A stretch of 64,000 nucleotides of DNA from Microbacteriaceae bacterium (GCA_025352325.1 JANXTR010000023.1:1-64000); one strand, 5' to 3'; positions 46,746-56,813 are shown, counted from the first letter of the stretch. The notes: generated by a model not told the origin, from the sequence alone. Translations and numbers: made by a program.

Positions 46746-48559
46746 ACCAAGGCTTCTGAGACGACCTCCAGCACGCCCTCGCCGTAGCTCTCGAGCTTCT
46801 TCTCGCCGACACCCGAGACCGTGCCGAGCTGCTCGAGAGACGACGGCTTCGTGAGTGCGATGCCGCGAAGCGTCGCGTCGCCGAAGACGATGTAGGCGGG
46901 CACGCCCTGCTCGCGGGCGACCCCGGCACGCCACTCCCGCAGGCGTTCGAACAGCGGCTGCGCTTCCTCCGGGAGCTCCGATCCGGCCTTCGACTTGGCG
47001 GCCCGGGTCGGCTTGACCGTTTCGCGCCGCAGCATCACGACGCGGGATCCGTCGAGCACGGAGGCCGAGGCGTCCGTGATCACCAGGGTGCCGTAACCGT
47101 CGGCCGCGACCCCAAGCAGGCCCTGCGCCAGCAGCTGCCGGACGACGCCGCGCCACTCCTGCTCGCCGAGCTCTGTGCCGATGCCGAACGTCTTCAGCTC
47201 GGTGTGCGACTGCGTGCGCACGCGGTCGGTCTCGCGACCGAGCAGGATGTCGATGAGGTGCCCGGCACCGAAGCGCTGGTGGCGCTCGCGCCACAGCCGC
47301 ACCACGGTCGAGAGCAGCTTCTGCGCAGGGACCGTGCCGTCCCAAGCCTCGGGCGGCGACAGGCAGGTGTCGCAGTTGCCGCAGGCGACCGAGGGCTGGC
47401 CGAAGTAGCCCAGCAGCTGTACGCGGCGGCACTCGACGGTCTCGCAGAGCGCCAGCATCGCGTCAAGGTGGGCCGAGAGCTTGCGGCGATGCGCGAGGTC
47501 GCCCTCGTTCTCGTCGATCATGCGACGCTGCTGCACCACGTCTTGCAGGCCGTAGGCCAGCCACGCGGTCGACGGGAGGCCGTCACGACCGGCGCGCCCG
47601 GTCTCCTGGTAGTAGCCCTCGACGCTCTTGGGCAGATCGAGGTGGGCGACGAAGCGCACGTCGGGCTTGTCGATGCCCATGCCGAACGCAATCGTGGCGA
47701 CCATCACGATGCCGTCCTCGCGCAGGAACCGCGACTGGTTGCGCGCCCGCGTGGCCGCGTCGAGCCCCGCGTGGTACGGCAGCGCCGAGATCCCCTCGGC
47801 CACGAGCGCGGCCGCGGTCTTCTCGACCGAGGCGCGTGACAGACAGTAGACGATGCCCGCGTCGCCGGGGTGCTCGGTGCGGATCAGCTGCAGCAGCTGT
47901 CGCAACGGCTGGTCCTTGGGCTCGATGCGGTACTGGATGTTGGGCCGATCGAAGCTCGCGACGTATAGTTCCGCGTCGCCCAGGTCCAATCGCGCGGCGA
48001 TCTCGTTGCGCGTCTGATCGGTGGCGGTCGCCGTGAGCGCGATGCGCGGCACGGACGGCCACCGCTCGTGCAGGACGGACAGCGCCAGGTAATCCGGCCG
48101 GAAGTCGTGCCCCCACTGCGCCACGCAGTGGGCCTCATCGATGGCGAACAAGGAGATCGGGGAACGGTCGAGGAGGTCGAGGGTCGAACTCAGCTTGAGG
48201 CGCTCCGGGGCGAGGTACACAAGATCAAGCTCCCCCGCGAGCAGGGCGCCCTCCACGCGGCGACGCTCCTCGGCGTCTTGCGTGGAGTTGAGGAACGCGG
48301 CCCGCACTCCGACAGCGGAGAGGGCATCCACCTGGTCTTGCATGAGCGCGATCAGCGGGGACACCACGACACCCGTGCCGTTCCGGACGAGCGCGGGGAT
48401 CTGGTAGCAGAGCGACTTGCCGCCGCCGGTCGGCATGAGCACGAGAGCGTCGCCGCCCTCGATCACACGCTCGACGATCGCCGCCTGCTGACCGCGGAAC
48501 GACTCGTACCCGAAGACCCGATGCAGGATCTCGAGCGCGGGGGAAGCGGGGGAGACCAT
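46736..48559 (-). CDS. recQ: ATP-dependent DNA helicase RecQ
   Basis: A 607-aa RecQ helicase unwinding DNA in repair and recombination. Motifs in order: Q-motif region FGYESFRGQQAAIV, Walker A MPTGGGKSLCYQ, TSPL-like VVSPLIALMQDQ, DEAH box FAIDEAHCVAQWGHDF, the aromatic-loop region RPDY, TATATDQTR, and motif VI YYQETGRAGRDG. The zinc module has four Cys (one in CRRVQLLGYFG, then CGNCDTC). A winged-helix region follows and a C-terminal HRDC domain (TLRGIALTKPSSLEQLGTVS and GEKKLESYGEG). ATG 48559 is chosen because TACTGT lies 7 nt upstream. The last codons lie in a REP-like repeat. Confidence 0.95.
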   Translation of the reverse strand: MVSPASPALEILHRVFGYESFRGQQAAIVERVIEGGDALVLMPTGGGKSLCYQIPALVRNGTGVVVSPLIALMQDQVDALSAVGVRAAFLNSTQDAEERRRVEGALLAGELDLVYLAPERLKLSSTLDLLDRSPISLFAIDEAHCVAQWGHDFRPDYLALSVLHERWPSVPRIALTATATDQTRNEIAARLDLGDAELYVASFDRPNIQYRIEPKDQPLRQLLQLIRTEHPGDAGIVYCLSRASVEKTAAALVAEGISALPYHAGLDAATRARNQSRFLREDGIVMVATIAFGMGIDKPDVRFVAHLDLPKSVEGYYQETGRAGRDGLPSTAWLAYGLQDVVQQRRMIDENEGDLAHRRKLSAHLDAMLALCETVECRRVQLLGYFGQPSVACGNCDTCLSPPEAWDGTVPAQKLLSTVVRLWRERHQRFGAGHLIDILLGRETDRVRTQSHTELKTFGIGTELGEQEWRGVVRQLLAQGLLGVAADGYGTLVITDASASVLDGSRVVMLRRETVKPTRAAKSKAGSELPEEAQPLFERLREWRAGVAREQGVPAYIVFGDATLRGIALTKPSSLEQLGTVSGVGEKKLESYGEGVLEVVSEALVVE

Positions 48560-48811
48560 GCCGTCAACAGTACGGGCAGGGGATGACGGGACGGGGGCCG
48601 GTGTCCCCCGCTCGGGCGGCCCCCGAAAACGTGCTGTTGGGGACGAGAGGAAGCCGGATAGTTTGGGTCTCGGCAACAAGGGAGCTCCGGGGGGAGATAT
48701 CCCGTGGCGTCGCTCGCTTCTGGGGGGAAGCGGGCGACGCGCCCTTCTACGGACCTGAACCGTGGTCGCTCGCCGACGTTCTCAGCCGTCGGCGATTTCC
48801 TTCTCTTGGCC

Positions 48812-49216
48812 TCAGTCGGCGATCAGCCGCTTGCCCAGGCTCACCGCGTCGTCGACGCGACAGCCGATCGCCGCGTCGAACGCGAGCGCCTCCGTGTTGT
48901 CTCCGCGCACCTGCGCGCTGGAGCTATGAGCGGGGGCCATTTCTGGCCGTCGCAGCGACGCCAGCGCCGACGCCCGTCTCGGGCGTCGGGTCACCCTGCC
49001 GCCAGATCATTGACGCAGCCGCGGTGACCTTCGTAGCCAGCCATCGCGCTCGACGCCCGCCTCCGCGCCCGACTCGACGCCGACCAGGAACAGCTCCGGT
49101 CGCACCGCCAACTTCCGCACGACGTCGAGGTGCGGGTCGTTCCACGGCCGCGTCAGGCCACAGAGCCGCCCGAGGGCGACCCCGGCGTCGGACTCCTGGA
49201 ACGGACGGATCAGCAT
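48812..49216 (-). pseudogene. GNAT acetyltransferase gene with frameshifts and stops
   Basis: Read on the minus strand from ATG 49216: MLIRPFQESDAGVALGRLCG, LTRPWNDPHLDVVRKLAVRP and ELFLVGV, the usual start of a YpeA-like N-acetyltransferase. The acetyl-CoA region continues in another frame (GYEGHRGCVNDLAAG) and ends in a stop. The C-terminus QVRGDNTEALAFDAAIG, then CRVDDAVSLGKRLIAD, is in a third frame ending at 48812. The span fits one original gene of about 140 codons broken by at least two frameshifts and a stop. Between it and recQ (48560-48811) I see nothing recognisable. Confidence 0.8.
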
Positions 49217-49356
49217 CCGCCCATTCTCGCGCGGCGCGTGCACGATGTCGGAGATATGGCGGCGCCATGCTGCCTGGCGCGACGACGATCCATCCGATCC
49301 GACAGCGTGCACGCACGGGGTCGCAGGTTAAGTCGCGCGGCCTCCGGCGCACAGCA

Positions 49357-49391
49357 GAGACGCCGAGCTCCAACCGAGCTCGGCGCCTCTC
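49357..49391 (-). terminator. Hairpin terminator downstream of the DEAD-box helicase gene
   Basis: CGCCGAGCTC at 49361-49370 and GAGCTCGGCG at 49376-49385 form a perfect 10-bp stem with a 5-nt loop, flanked by GAGA and CTCTC. It lies 24 bp beyond the helicase stop. The U tract is weak. Confidence 0.7.
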
Positions 49392-49414
49392 TGATCCGTC
49401 GTGAGCCGCGGCGA

Positions 49415-51577
49415 CTAGCGTGCGGCGAGCTCCTCGATGAACGCATCACCGGGGACGACGCTGGTCCAGTTGGCCGTGATCTCGGCGCGAGCCAGCAGCT
49501 CCTCGGTGCGACGGCGACGGCTGCGCGGCACGAGGGTCACGACCGTGCCCTCCTTGCCGGCGCGGCCAGTCCGACCCGAGCGGTGAAGGTACGCCTTGTA
49601 CTCGTCGGGCGCGTCGGCCTGGATCACCAGGGCGATGTCATCGACGTGGATGCCGCGTGCCGCGACATCCGTGGCCACCATCACGTCGACGCGGCCGCTC
49701 GTGAACTTCTCGAGGGCGCGGGTGCGACGCGACTGGTTGAGATCGCCGTGGATGCTCTCGGCACGGATGCCGTTCTCGTCCAGGAGGTCGGCGAGCTGCT
49801 CCGCGAACGCACGGGTGCGCGCGAAGACCAGCTTCTTGCCGGGACCCGACGCGAGCTCGATAAGCACCTGCTGCTTGTCGCGCTGGTCGAGCAGGAGCAC
49901 CTGGTGATCGATGGTCGAGCTGGCCTGGTCCTCACCGGACACCTCGAAGACCGCGGGGTCGACGAGGTAGCGCGCGACGATGTCGGCCACTCCCTTGTCG
50001 AGGGTCGCGGAGAACAGCAGCTTCTGGCCGCCCGGGGCCGTGCGGTCCAGGATCTCCTGCACGGGCTCGGCGAACCCGAGCTCGCACATGTGGTCAGCCT
50101 CGTCGAGCACCGTGATGATGGTCTTCGAGAGGTCGAGCTTGCCCTGCGCGGCGAGGTCGCCGACGCGACCGGGGGTGCCGATCACGATGTCGACACCGCG
50201 CTGCAGCGCACCGAGCTGACGGGCGTACGGGACGCCGCCGTAGATCTGCGTGGTGAACAGGCCAACGCTCTGGGCGATGGGCTGCACGGTACGGTCGATC
50301 TGCAGGGCCAGCTCGCGGGTCGGCGCGAGGATCAGCGCGCGCGGGGCGCGGCCGAACTCACGGCGGGCACCCTTGTCAGCACCGGCGCTCAGGGCGAGCA
50401 GGCGCTCGACCAGCGGGGCACCGAAGGCGATGGTCTTGCCGGAGCCGGTGCGGCCGCGGCCGAGCACGTCCTTACCCGCGAGCACATCCGGGATCGTGGC
50501 CGCCTGGATCGGGAACGGCGTGGCCGCTCCGAGCTCGGCAAGCACGCGGACGATGTTCTGGCCGAGGCCGAGAGCGCCGAAGGTGATGCCGTCCACCTCG
50601 CCGGCCGTGACGGCCTGAGCGGTCAGACGCTCGAGCACGACGTCGTCGTGCTGCACGCGCGGGACGGCGTCGCGGTCCCGGTGCGGGGCGCGGTCGTTGT
50701 CCCAGCTCTTGGCCGGACGATCGTTGTCGAACGAGCGAGCGGCCGGACGGCTGTCGCGGTCGTAGGTGCGGGCCGGACGGTCATTGGAGTATGAACGGGC
50801 CGGACGGTCGTCAGCGCGTGAGTCGCTGCTGCGGGCCGGACGGCTGTCGCGGTCGTAGCTGCGCGCCGGGCGGTCGTCGTACGAGCGCGCGGCCGGACGA
50901 GCATCACGGTCGAAGGTGCGGGCGGGACGCGCATCGCGGTCGTCGCTGCGAGCCGGACGGTCCCAGGTCTTGGCGGGACGCGCATCGCGGTCATCGGTGC
51001 TGCGGGCCGGACGGCTGTCGCGGTCCCAGGTGCTGGCGGGACGCTCGTCGTTCGAGCGGGCTGGACGCGCATCGCGGTCATTGCCGTAGCTGCGAGCCGG
51101 ACGGTCATCGTACGAGCGGGAAGCGGGACGTGCGTCGCGGTCGCCGTAGTTGCGGGCCGGACGGTCGTTGCCGTACGTGCGGGCCGGACGGTCGTCGTTG
51201 CCGCGCTGCGGGCGGTTGCCGCGCTCGTCGCGGTCGGCACCGCGCGGGGCGGCTCCGTGGGTCGGGCGGCCGTCGTATGCGCGCTTCGGCTCCCAGTTCG
51301 GGCGGCCGTCGGCGGAGCGCTCGACGCGCTCACGACCGACGCGGGCCGAGTTGCCACCGGCGCTCGGGGCGCCGTAGGTCTGACCGGCGCCGCGCGGACG
51401 CTGCTCCGAGTGGCCGCGGGCGGCGCGCTCGTCGGCGTTCCAGCGCTTCTTGGGCTCGCGGTCGCTCGTCGCGGGAGCGTCATCCGGGCGGTAGCCACGG
51501 TGCTTGGGGCTGACGCTGCCGGACTTGGCGGCGGGGCGGGAGGCGCGCACAGGCGCGCTCTTCTTGTTGATGGGCAT
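49415..51577 (-). CDS. DEAD-box RNA helicase with long disordered Arg/Asp-rich N-terminus
   Basis: A 720-aa ATP-dependent RNA helicase. The core occupies about residues 330-720: Q motif ATPFPIQAATIP, Walker A GRGRTGSGKT, APTRELALQI, GTPGRVGDL, the DEAD box VLDEADHMCELGF, SAT, ATDVAARGIH and HRSGRTGRAGKEGTVV. The first 325 residues are low complexity, with many copies of DRPARSYD/DARPAR-like units. Such repeats usually sit at the C-terminus of bacterial DEAD-box proteins; here they are at the N-terminus. They probably bind RNA and may promote condensates. The upstream 243 bp contain no other gene. Confidence 0.93.
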   Translation of the reverse strand: MPINKKSAPVRASRPAAKSGSVSPKHRGYRPDDAPATSDREPKKRWNADERAARGHSEQRPRGAGQTYGAPSAGGNSARVGRERVERSADGRPNWEPKRAYDGRPTHGAAPRGADRDERGNRPQRGNDDRPARTYGNDRPARNYGDRDARPASRSYDDRPARSYGNDRDARPARSNDERPASTWDRDSRPARSTDDRDARPAKTWDRPARSDDRDARPARTFDRDARPAARSYDDRPARSYDRDSRPARSSDSRADDRPARSYSNDRPARTYDRDSRPAARSFDNDRPAKSWDNDRAPHRDRDAVPRVQHDDVVLERLTAQAVTAGEVDGITFGALGLGQNIVRVLAELGAATPFPIQAATIPDVLAGKDVLGRGRTGSGKTIAFGAPLVERLLALSAGADKGARREFGRAPRALILAPTRELALQIDRTVQPIAQSVGLFTTQIYGGVPYARQLGALQRGVDIVIGTPGRVGDLAAQGKLDLSKTIITVLDEADHMCELGFAEPVQEILDRTAPGGQKLLFSATLDKGVADIVARYLVDPAVFEVSGEDQASSTIDHQVLLLDQRDKQQVLIELASGPGKKLVFARTRAFAEQLADLLDENGIRAESIHGDLNQSRRTRALEKFTSGRVDVMVATDVAARGIHVDDIALVIQADAPDEYKAYLHRSGRTGRAGKEGTVVTLVPRSRRRRTEELLARAEITANWTSVVPGDAFIEELAAR
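50610..51230 (-). repeat. Degenerate in-frame repeats in the helicase N-terminal region
   Basis: About twenty copies of a 24-45-nt unit encoding RPAR(S/T)YD(D/N)DRDA variants. Adjacent copies are nearly identical at the DNA level (for example repeated CGGGCCGGACGG), so the tract can expand or contract by slippage or recombination without breaking the frame. Confidence 0.8.
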
Positions 51578-51820
51578 GGTGATATGAACTTTCCGGTGTT
51601 CTGTACAGAGTGCGCAGCGCGACGCCCGTCACACAAAAACTCACGGAGGGCACACGCCACGAGAACCCGGGCGATACTGACCGGGGCCGTTTTCCTGAAT
51701 GGATTCCTCATCAACGGATGCGCTGATGATCCGGCCCGCACGACTGAACAGTGGTGCTAACGGGGGATCGCGTCTCTGAAAGACGCCGCCCGTGAAGTGT
51801 CGTGAGCCGACCTTCCCACG
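51578..51820. other. Gene-free stretch upstream of the helicase gene
   Basis: 243 bp between the helicase start and the RND gene stop. It may hold a long 5' leader for the helicase, as is usual for cold-regulated RNA helicases, and the RND terminator. GTCTCTGAAAGAC near 51772 is a small hairpin. I see no reading frame or known riboswitch. Confidence 0.4.
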
Positions 51821-54800
51821 TTAGTCGACGAAGACCGTTTTGGCCAGGGTCGGCTCCTGCGGCGTGGCGACGATCGGATGTGCGCGCCGGTTGCGCGCGC
51901 TGCGCACCAGCCAGACGACCAGCGCCGCGAGCATCAGCAGCAGCCCGAGAGCCAATCCGAGCCCGCCGAGGCGACCCTCCATCGAGGTGCGCGCAAGGCC
52001 AGCGACGGCGACGTTCACGGTGAGCGCCACGCCGACAGCCAGCACGACTCCGCCCACGATCGCCAGCACTCGCGTCACGATCGACGGCGGCAGCTTCGGG
52101 TACCCGGCGCGACGCTCGGCCGCGCCCTCAACCAGGTAGTAGAGCACCGGCAGCACGAGGAGCGTCAACAGGGTCGACGACACCAGGCCACCGATGACGA
52201 TGATCGCGAGCGGCTGCGAGATGAATCCGCCGTGGCCGGTGAGGCCGAGTCCGAGCGGAAGCAGCGCGCCGATGGTGGCGAGCGCTGTCATCAGGATGGG
52301 GCGCAGTCGTCGGGACGCACCGTGGACGATCGCCTCGCCCACCTTCATTCCGCGGGCTCGGTACTGGTTGATCAGGTCGACGAGCACGATGGCGTTCGTG
52401 ACCACGATGCCGACGAGCATGAGCACGCCGATGATCGAGGCGACCCCGAGCGGGACGCCCGAGATCAGTTGCAGCGCGATCGCCCCGGTCGCCGCGAACG
52501 GGATCGACACGAGCAGCAGCAGCGGCTGGCGCAGGCTCTTGAACGTCGCCACCATCACGACGTAGACGATCAGGATCGCGGCGAGCAGGGCGAGTCCGAG
52601 CTGCTGGAACGAGCTGGCCTGCTGCGAGGTGACCCCGCCGAGCGACACGATCGCGCTGGCCGGCAGTTTCACCTTGTTCACCTCGGACTGCACGACCGCC
52701 GACGCGTTGCCCGTGTTGTCCGTGCCCGGAACCACTGTCAGGGTCGCGCTGCGCAGCCCCTTGATCGTCGTGATGCTCGAGGGCCCGTTGACGGTTGAGA
52801 CCGTGGCAAGGTCGGTGAGCGGTACCGAGCCTTTCAGCGTCGGGATCGAGAATGCCTCGAGCTCGGCCTGCGTGGTCGGCTTCGCGGGGTTGGCGACGTA
52901 GATCGACAGGGTCTTCTCGTCGAGGACGATCGTGCCGGTCGCGCTCGGGTTCATCGCCTGCGTGACGATGCCGCCCACCTGCTGCTCGGTGAGACCATCG
53001 GCCGCCGCCTTCGCGCGATCGATTTTCACCGCGAGGTACGGGAGCGAGGAGGAGAGGTTGCTGGTCGCCTGCGAGACGACGCTGAGCTTCGAGACCTTGG
53101 CCAGGATGTCGTCGCTCGCCTTGCGGAGGTCGGCGTCGCTTCCCGCGGTGATGTCGATCGCGATGTTCGACGACGCGAAGCCGCCCGACGCGGCCTGCAC
53201 CTTGATGTCGCCCTGACCCGTGATGGTCTTGAGCTCTTTCGTGATCTGGTCCTGGAGCTTCGCCTGGTCGGCGTTCGGGTCGGTGGTGAGCGAGAAGGTG
53301 CTCGACCCACCGCCGGAGAACGCGGCGCGCAGGGAGCTGCCACCGGATCCGATGGTCAGCAGCACGGTCTTCACGCCGTCGATGCTCTCGAGCTTCTGCT
53401 CGACGACCTCGGAGGCGATGTGCTGCGCGTCGAGGCTGGTGCCGAGCGGGAGCGTCTGCGTGACAGTGAGCGTGTTCTGCCCGCTGTTGCCGATGAAGTT
53501 GGTCTTCAGCCCGCGCGCCGCGAGCCCGCTGCCGGCGAGGATCAGCAGCGCCAGGACGAGCACGATGGCGGGGAACCTGAGCGTCCAGCGGATGACCGGC
53601 AGATAGACCTTCTGCAGGCGGGTCGGGGTCTCGAGCTCGTCGTAGGCCACGCTCCTCGGGGCGGCGTGCGCTACGGCATCCGCAGTCGGCTCGCCCCCGG
53701 CATGCTTGTGCATCGACTTCTTGTTGCCGAGGAACCAGTAGGCGAGCACCGGCACGATCGTGAGCGCCACGAACAGCGACGACAACAGGGCCATCGTCAC
53801 GGTCAGCGCGAAGGGACGGAACAGCTCACCCGTGATGTCGCCCACGAAGGCGACCGGCAGGAACACCGCGACCGTGGTGACCGTCGACGCCGTGACCGCG
53901 ACCGCGACCTCGCGGACCGCCGCCTTGATCGCGACGAGTTTCTCCTCGCCGAGAGAGATGTGTCTTTTGATGTTCTCGATCACCACGATGGAGTCGTCGA
54001 CCACGCGTCCGATCGCGATCGTGAGTGCGGCCAGGGTGATCACGTTGAGCGTGTAACTGGCGGCCGTCATCCCGAGGAAGGTGATGAACACCGAGACCGG
54101 GATCGAGATCGCCGTGACCAGGGTGGAGCGCACCGAGAACAGGAAGATGAAGATCACGATCACCGCGAAAATCAGGCCGAGCCCGCCCTCCACGGCGAGG
54201 CTGTTGATCGAGGTAGTGATCGAGGGCGCCTGATCGGAGACGACCGTGAACTTGGTGTTGCCGCCGAGTTGCTTCTCGAGCGCCGGGATGTCGTCGCGCA
54301 CGATCTTCGAGACGGCCACCGTGTTGCCGGCCGCTGTCTTCGTGATGTTGAGGCTGACGGCCGGCTTGCCGTTCACGCTGGAGTAACCGCTCACCGGATC
54401 GTCGACGACGGCGACGGTGGCGAGGTCGGCGATGGTCGGCGGGGTCGCGAGACGGCCACCGAGCACGGGCAGGGCGGCGATGTCGTCAGTCGAGGCCAGC
54501 TGCTGGCCCGACTGCACGGTCAGCGTCTTGCCGTTCTCGGTGATGGCGCCGCTCGCCAGCAGCGTGCCGTTGGCCGCGAGCGCCGTCTTGACCGACTGGA
54601 TGCTGAGCCCGTCCGTCGTGAGCGTGTCGGTGTTCGGCGTGATGGTGACCCGCTGCGAGGCCGCGCCCAGCAGGGTGACGTCGCTGACGCCATCCAGCTG
54701 CTTGAGGTTCGTGACGGTGAGACTGGAGAGCTTCGAGGCGAGGGCGTGGGGATCCAGATCACTGGTGACAGCGAGCTGAATGACCGGGAACTCGCTGAGG

Positions 54801-55195
54801 CTGAAAGTGATCACCTGGGGCGTGACGCCGCTCGGTAGGCTTTTTGAGAGCCGGTCGAGCGCGAGCTGGACCTTCTGCTCAGAGGTCGCGATGTTGGTGC
54901 CGTATGTGAACGACGCCGTGACGGTGGAGGCGCCGGTGTTGCTGGTGGCGGTCGTCGAATCCAGGTTCTCGATGCCCTGGATGGCGCTTTCGATCGGGGT
55001 CGAGACGTCTTTGCTCACGACAGTCGGTGAGGCTCCTGGGTATGTCGTGACGATGTAGACCGACGGCAACGAGAGGGGCGGCAGCAGCTCCTGCTTGAAC
55101 TGGGTGAGCGTGAAGTAGCCGAAGACCGCCACCACGATCGTGATGAGGGCGATGAGTGCGCGGTTGCGCAGGCTGAATACGGACAACAGATGCAC
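51821..55195 (-). CDS. RND-family efflux transporter (AcrB/HAE-like)
   Basis: A 1124-aa inner-membrane exporter with the RND layout: one N-terminal helix, a large extracytoplasmic loop (residues about 30-330), six helices, a second large loop, then the final helices and a C-terminal pair near 1060-1110. Marks are LPPLSLPSVYIVTTYPGASP, AIGRVVDDSIVVIENIKRH (the proton-relay helix of HAE-type pumps, with the Asp-Asp pair) and GVVTS-like GVTSQQASSFQQLG. No membrane fusion protein or outer channel gene is adjacent, as expected in a monoderm. GTG 55195 has the ribosome binding site GGGGAGA. Substrate unknown. Confidence 0.92.
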   Translation of the reverse strand: MHLLSVFSLRNRALIALITIVVAVFGYFTLTQFKQELLPPLSLPSVYIVTTYPGASPTVVSKDVSTPIESAIQGIENLDSTTATSNTGASTVTASFTYGTNIATSEQKVQLALDRLSKSLPSGVTPQVITFSLSEFPVIQLAVTSDLDPHALASKLSSLTVTNLKQLDGVSDVTLLGAASQRVTITPNTDTLTTDGLSIQSVKTALAANGTLLASGAITENGKTLTVQSGQQLASTDDIAALPVLGGRLATPPTIADLATVAVVDDPVSGYSSVNGKPAVSLNITKTAAGNTVAVSKIVRDDIPALEKQLGGNTKFTVVSDQAPSITTSINSLAVEGGLGLIFAVIVIFIFLFSVRSTLVTAISIPVSVFITFLGMTAASYTLNVITLAALTIAIGRVVDDSIVVIENIKRHISLGEEKLVAIKAAVREVAVAVTASTVTTVAVFLPVAFVGDITGELFRPFALTVTMALLSSLFVALTIVPVLAYWFLGNKKSMHKHAGGEPTADAVAHAAPRSVAYDELETPTRLQKVYLPVIRWTLRFPAIVLVLALLILAGSGLAARGLKTNFIGNSGQNTLTVTQTLPLGTSLDAQHIASEVVEQKLESIDGVKTVLLTIGSGGSSLRAAFSGGGSSTFSLTTDPNADQAKLQDQITKELKTITGQGDIKVQAASGGFASSNIAIDITAGSDADLRKASDDILAKVSKLSVVSQATSNLSSSLPYLAVKIDRAKAAADGLTEQQVGGIVTQAMNPSATGTIVLDEKTLSIYVANPAKPTTQAELEAFSIPTLKGSVPLTDLATVSTVNGPSSITTIKGLRSATLTVVPGTDNTGNASAVVQSEVNKVKLPASAIVSLGGVTSQQASSFQQLGLALLAAILIVYVVMVATFKSLRQPLLLLVSIPFAATGAIALQLISGVPLGVASIIGVLMLVGIVVTNAIVLVDLINQYRARGMKVGEAIVHGASRRLRPILMTALATIGALLPLGLGLTGHGGFISQPLAIIVIGGLVSSTLLTLLVLPVLYYLVEGAAERRAGYPKLPPSIVTRVLAIVGGVVLAVGVALTVNVAVAGLARTSMEGRLGGLGLALGLLLMLAALVVWLVRSARNRRAHPIVATPQEPTLAKTVFVD

Positions 55196-55314
55196 GTGGA
55201 AATCTCCCCAGGTCGTTCAGTCAGTATCCCAAGGCGATTCTGGGGGTCGGTACTCCCAGGGGATGAACCCCGCTCGCGCTCAGCGGGCTCCCAGACGAGA
55301 AACACCGCGACGCG

Positions 55315-56751
55315 TCACACCACCTCGGCGAGGTCCTCCTGGCCGAGGCCGATCGGATGCCGCCCCACTCCGCTCCACGCGGCGGCTAGAGCATCGACGG
55401 CCCGGTCGATGAGCTCGGGCGGGTGGCTGAACGGCACGCGGAGGAATCGCTCGAACACACCATTCATCCCGAATCGCGGACCGGCCGCGATCACGAGCCC
55501 CTCGTTCCGCGCGGCGAGCGCGAGCTGCGAGCTGACCGGTGAACCCAGGTTGATCCAGAGGGTGAGGCCACCCTCGGGTTCGGGGAGGGTCCACTCGGGG
55601 AGGCGCTCGCGGAGCCGCGCGAGCAGGTGGTCGCGGCTGGCCCGCAGGTACGCGCGGCGGTCGGCGAGGATCCTGTCGTACTCGCCGAGCAGTTCGAGCA
55701 CCACCAGCTGGTCGAGGATCGGCGTGCCCAGGTCGCTGGAGTAGCGCAGCCGGGCGACGCGCTGGATGAGCTCGCGGTCGGCACGGATCCACCCGATCCG
55801 CAGGCCGCCCCAGACGGACTTGCCGACAGAGCCGATGGTGACCGCGCGTCCGTGGACGGCGAAGGGCGGCGTGAGCGGCGCGTCGAGGGAGAGGTCGGTG
55901 AAGCCGAGTTCGCCCATCGTCTCGTCGACAAGCAACGTCGTGCCCTGCGCGGCAGCGAGCGCGGCAGTGCGCTCGCGGAGCTCCGGGGACATCGAGCGCC
56001 CCGTCGGGTTGTGGTGGTCGGGCATCAGGTAGCCGAGCGTCGGGCTCGTGCGCTGGAAGGCCTGCTCGAGGCTCGGCTCGTCCCAGCCCTCGTCGGTGGT
56101 GACGGCCACCGGGACGAGCCGGGCACCGTTGTGGCGCAGTGCCTCGGAGGCGTGCGGGTAGGTCGGGCTCTCCACGAGAGCCCGATCACCGCGCGACAGC
56201 AGCGTGCGGGCCAACAGTCCGATGGCGTGCTGGGCACCGACGGTGATCATGAGCTCGTCGGCATCCGTCGGAAGCCCCCGTGCCGTGAATCGATCCGCCA
56301 ACCCCTGCCGCAGGGCGCGCAGCCCGATCGGATCGAAGCCGGATTCGCCCAGGTAGGAGGGGAGCAGCGCCGCCGCGCGCTCGGCCGCCGCCGCGACCGC
56401 GGGAACGGCCGGCATGGTCGCCTTGCTGAAATCCAGGAACTCGGGCGGCGCGATCGACTCGAGCGGCACCGCACCGCGGTTCGGCAGGCGGGCGACACTG
56501 CCCGAGCCGCGGAGGCTCTCGAGGTAGCCGGAGTCGCGAAGCTCGGCGTACGCGGCCGAGATCGTCGTGCGGCTGAGGCCGAGCTGGGCGGCGAGTTCGC
56601 GCTCCGCCGGGAGCCGCGTGCCCAGCGCCAGCCGACCGTCGAGCACCAGGAGCCGGATGCGGTCGGCCAGCGCGGAGTAGGCGGAGCTCGCGGACATGCC
56701 GCGCCATCCCCCGAGTAGTGAGGCCAATGCTCGGGCCGAGAGATTCACCAT
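55315..56751 (-). CDS. yczR: MocR-type regulator (GntR-aminotransferase fusion), YczR subgroup
   Basis: A 478-aa regulator with a GntR winged helix in residues about 18-85 (ALADRIRLLVLDGRLALGTRLP, then LGLSRTTISAAYAELRDSGY) fused to an aminotransferase-like effector domain. The PLP-binding Lys lies in GSVGKSVWGGLRIGW, and MPDHHNPTGRSMS holds the usual substrate-loop residues. It diverges from the YczE membrane protein gene, the partner that defines the YczR subgroup, and most likely controls it using PLP or an amino acid adduct as effector. TAGTGT 6 nt upstream of the ATG suggests a leaderless message. Confidence 0.92.
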   Translation of the reverse strand: MVNLSARALASLLGGWRGMSASSAYSALADRIRLLVLDGRLALGTRLPAERELAAQLGLSRTTISAAYAELRDSGYLESLRGSGSVARLPNRGAVPLESIAPPEFLDFSKATMPAVPAVAAAAERAAALLPSYLGESGFDPIGLRALRQGLADRFTARGLPTDADELMITVGAQHAIGLLARTLLSRGDRALVESPTYPHASEALRHNGARLVPVAVTTDEGWDEPSLEQAFQRTSPTLGYLMPDHHNPTGRSMSPELRERTAALAAAQGTTLLVDETMGELGFTDLSLDAPLTPPFAVHGRAVTIGSVGKSVWGGLRIGWIRADRELIQRVARLRYSSDLGTPILDQLVVLELLGEYDRILADRRAYLRASRDHLLARLRERLPEWTLPEPEGGLTLWINLGSPVSSQLALAARNEGLVIAAGPRFGMNGVFERFLRVPFSHPPELIDRAVDALAAAWSGVGRHPIGLGQEDLAEVV

Positions 56752-56813
56752 GAGGCCACACTAGCTGTATTGGCATCTTCACAGAGGTCCAATTGTGGCA
56801 TTGGCTATGCCTC
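56752..56813. promoter_or_regulatory. Divergent yczR/yczE promoter region with repeated ATTGGC words
   Basis: The 62-bp gap holds TAGTGT (-10 of yczR on the minus strand, 56758-56763), two ATTGGC words about 32 bp apart on the plus strand, and the palindrome CAATTG between them. MocR regulators usually bind paired half-sites, so these words are the likely YczR site. Confidence 0.5.

Noticed and set aside
48583-49404. Plus-strand frame between recQ and the helicase
   Set aside because: Arg/Pro-rich shadow; the opposite strand holds three pieces of a GNAT gene in different frames.
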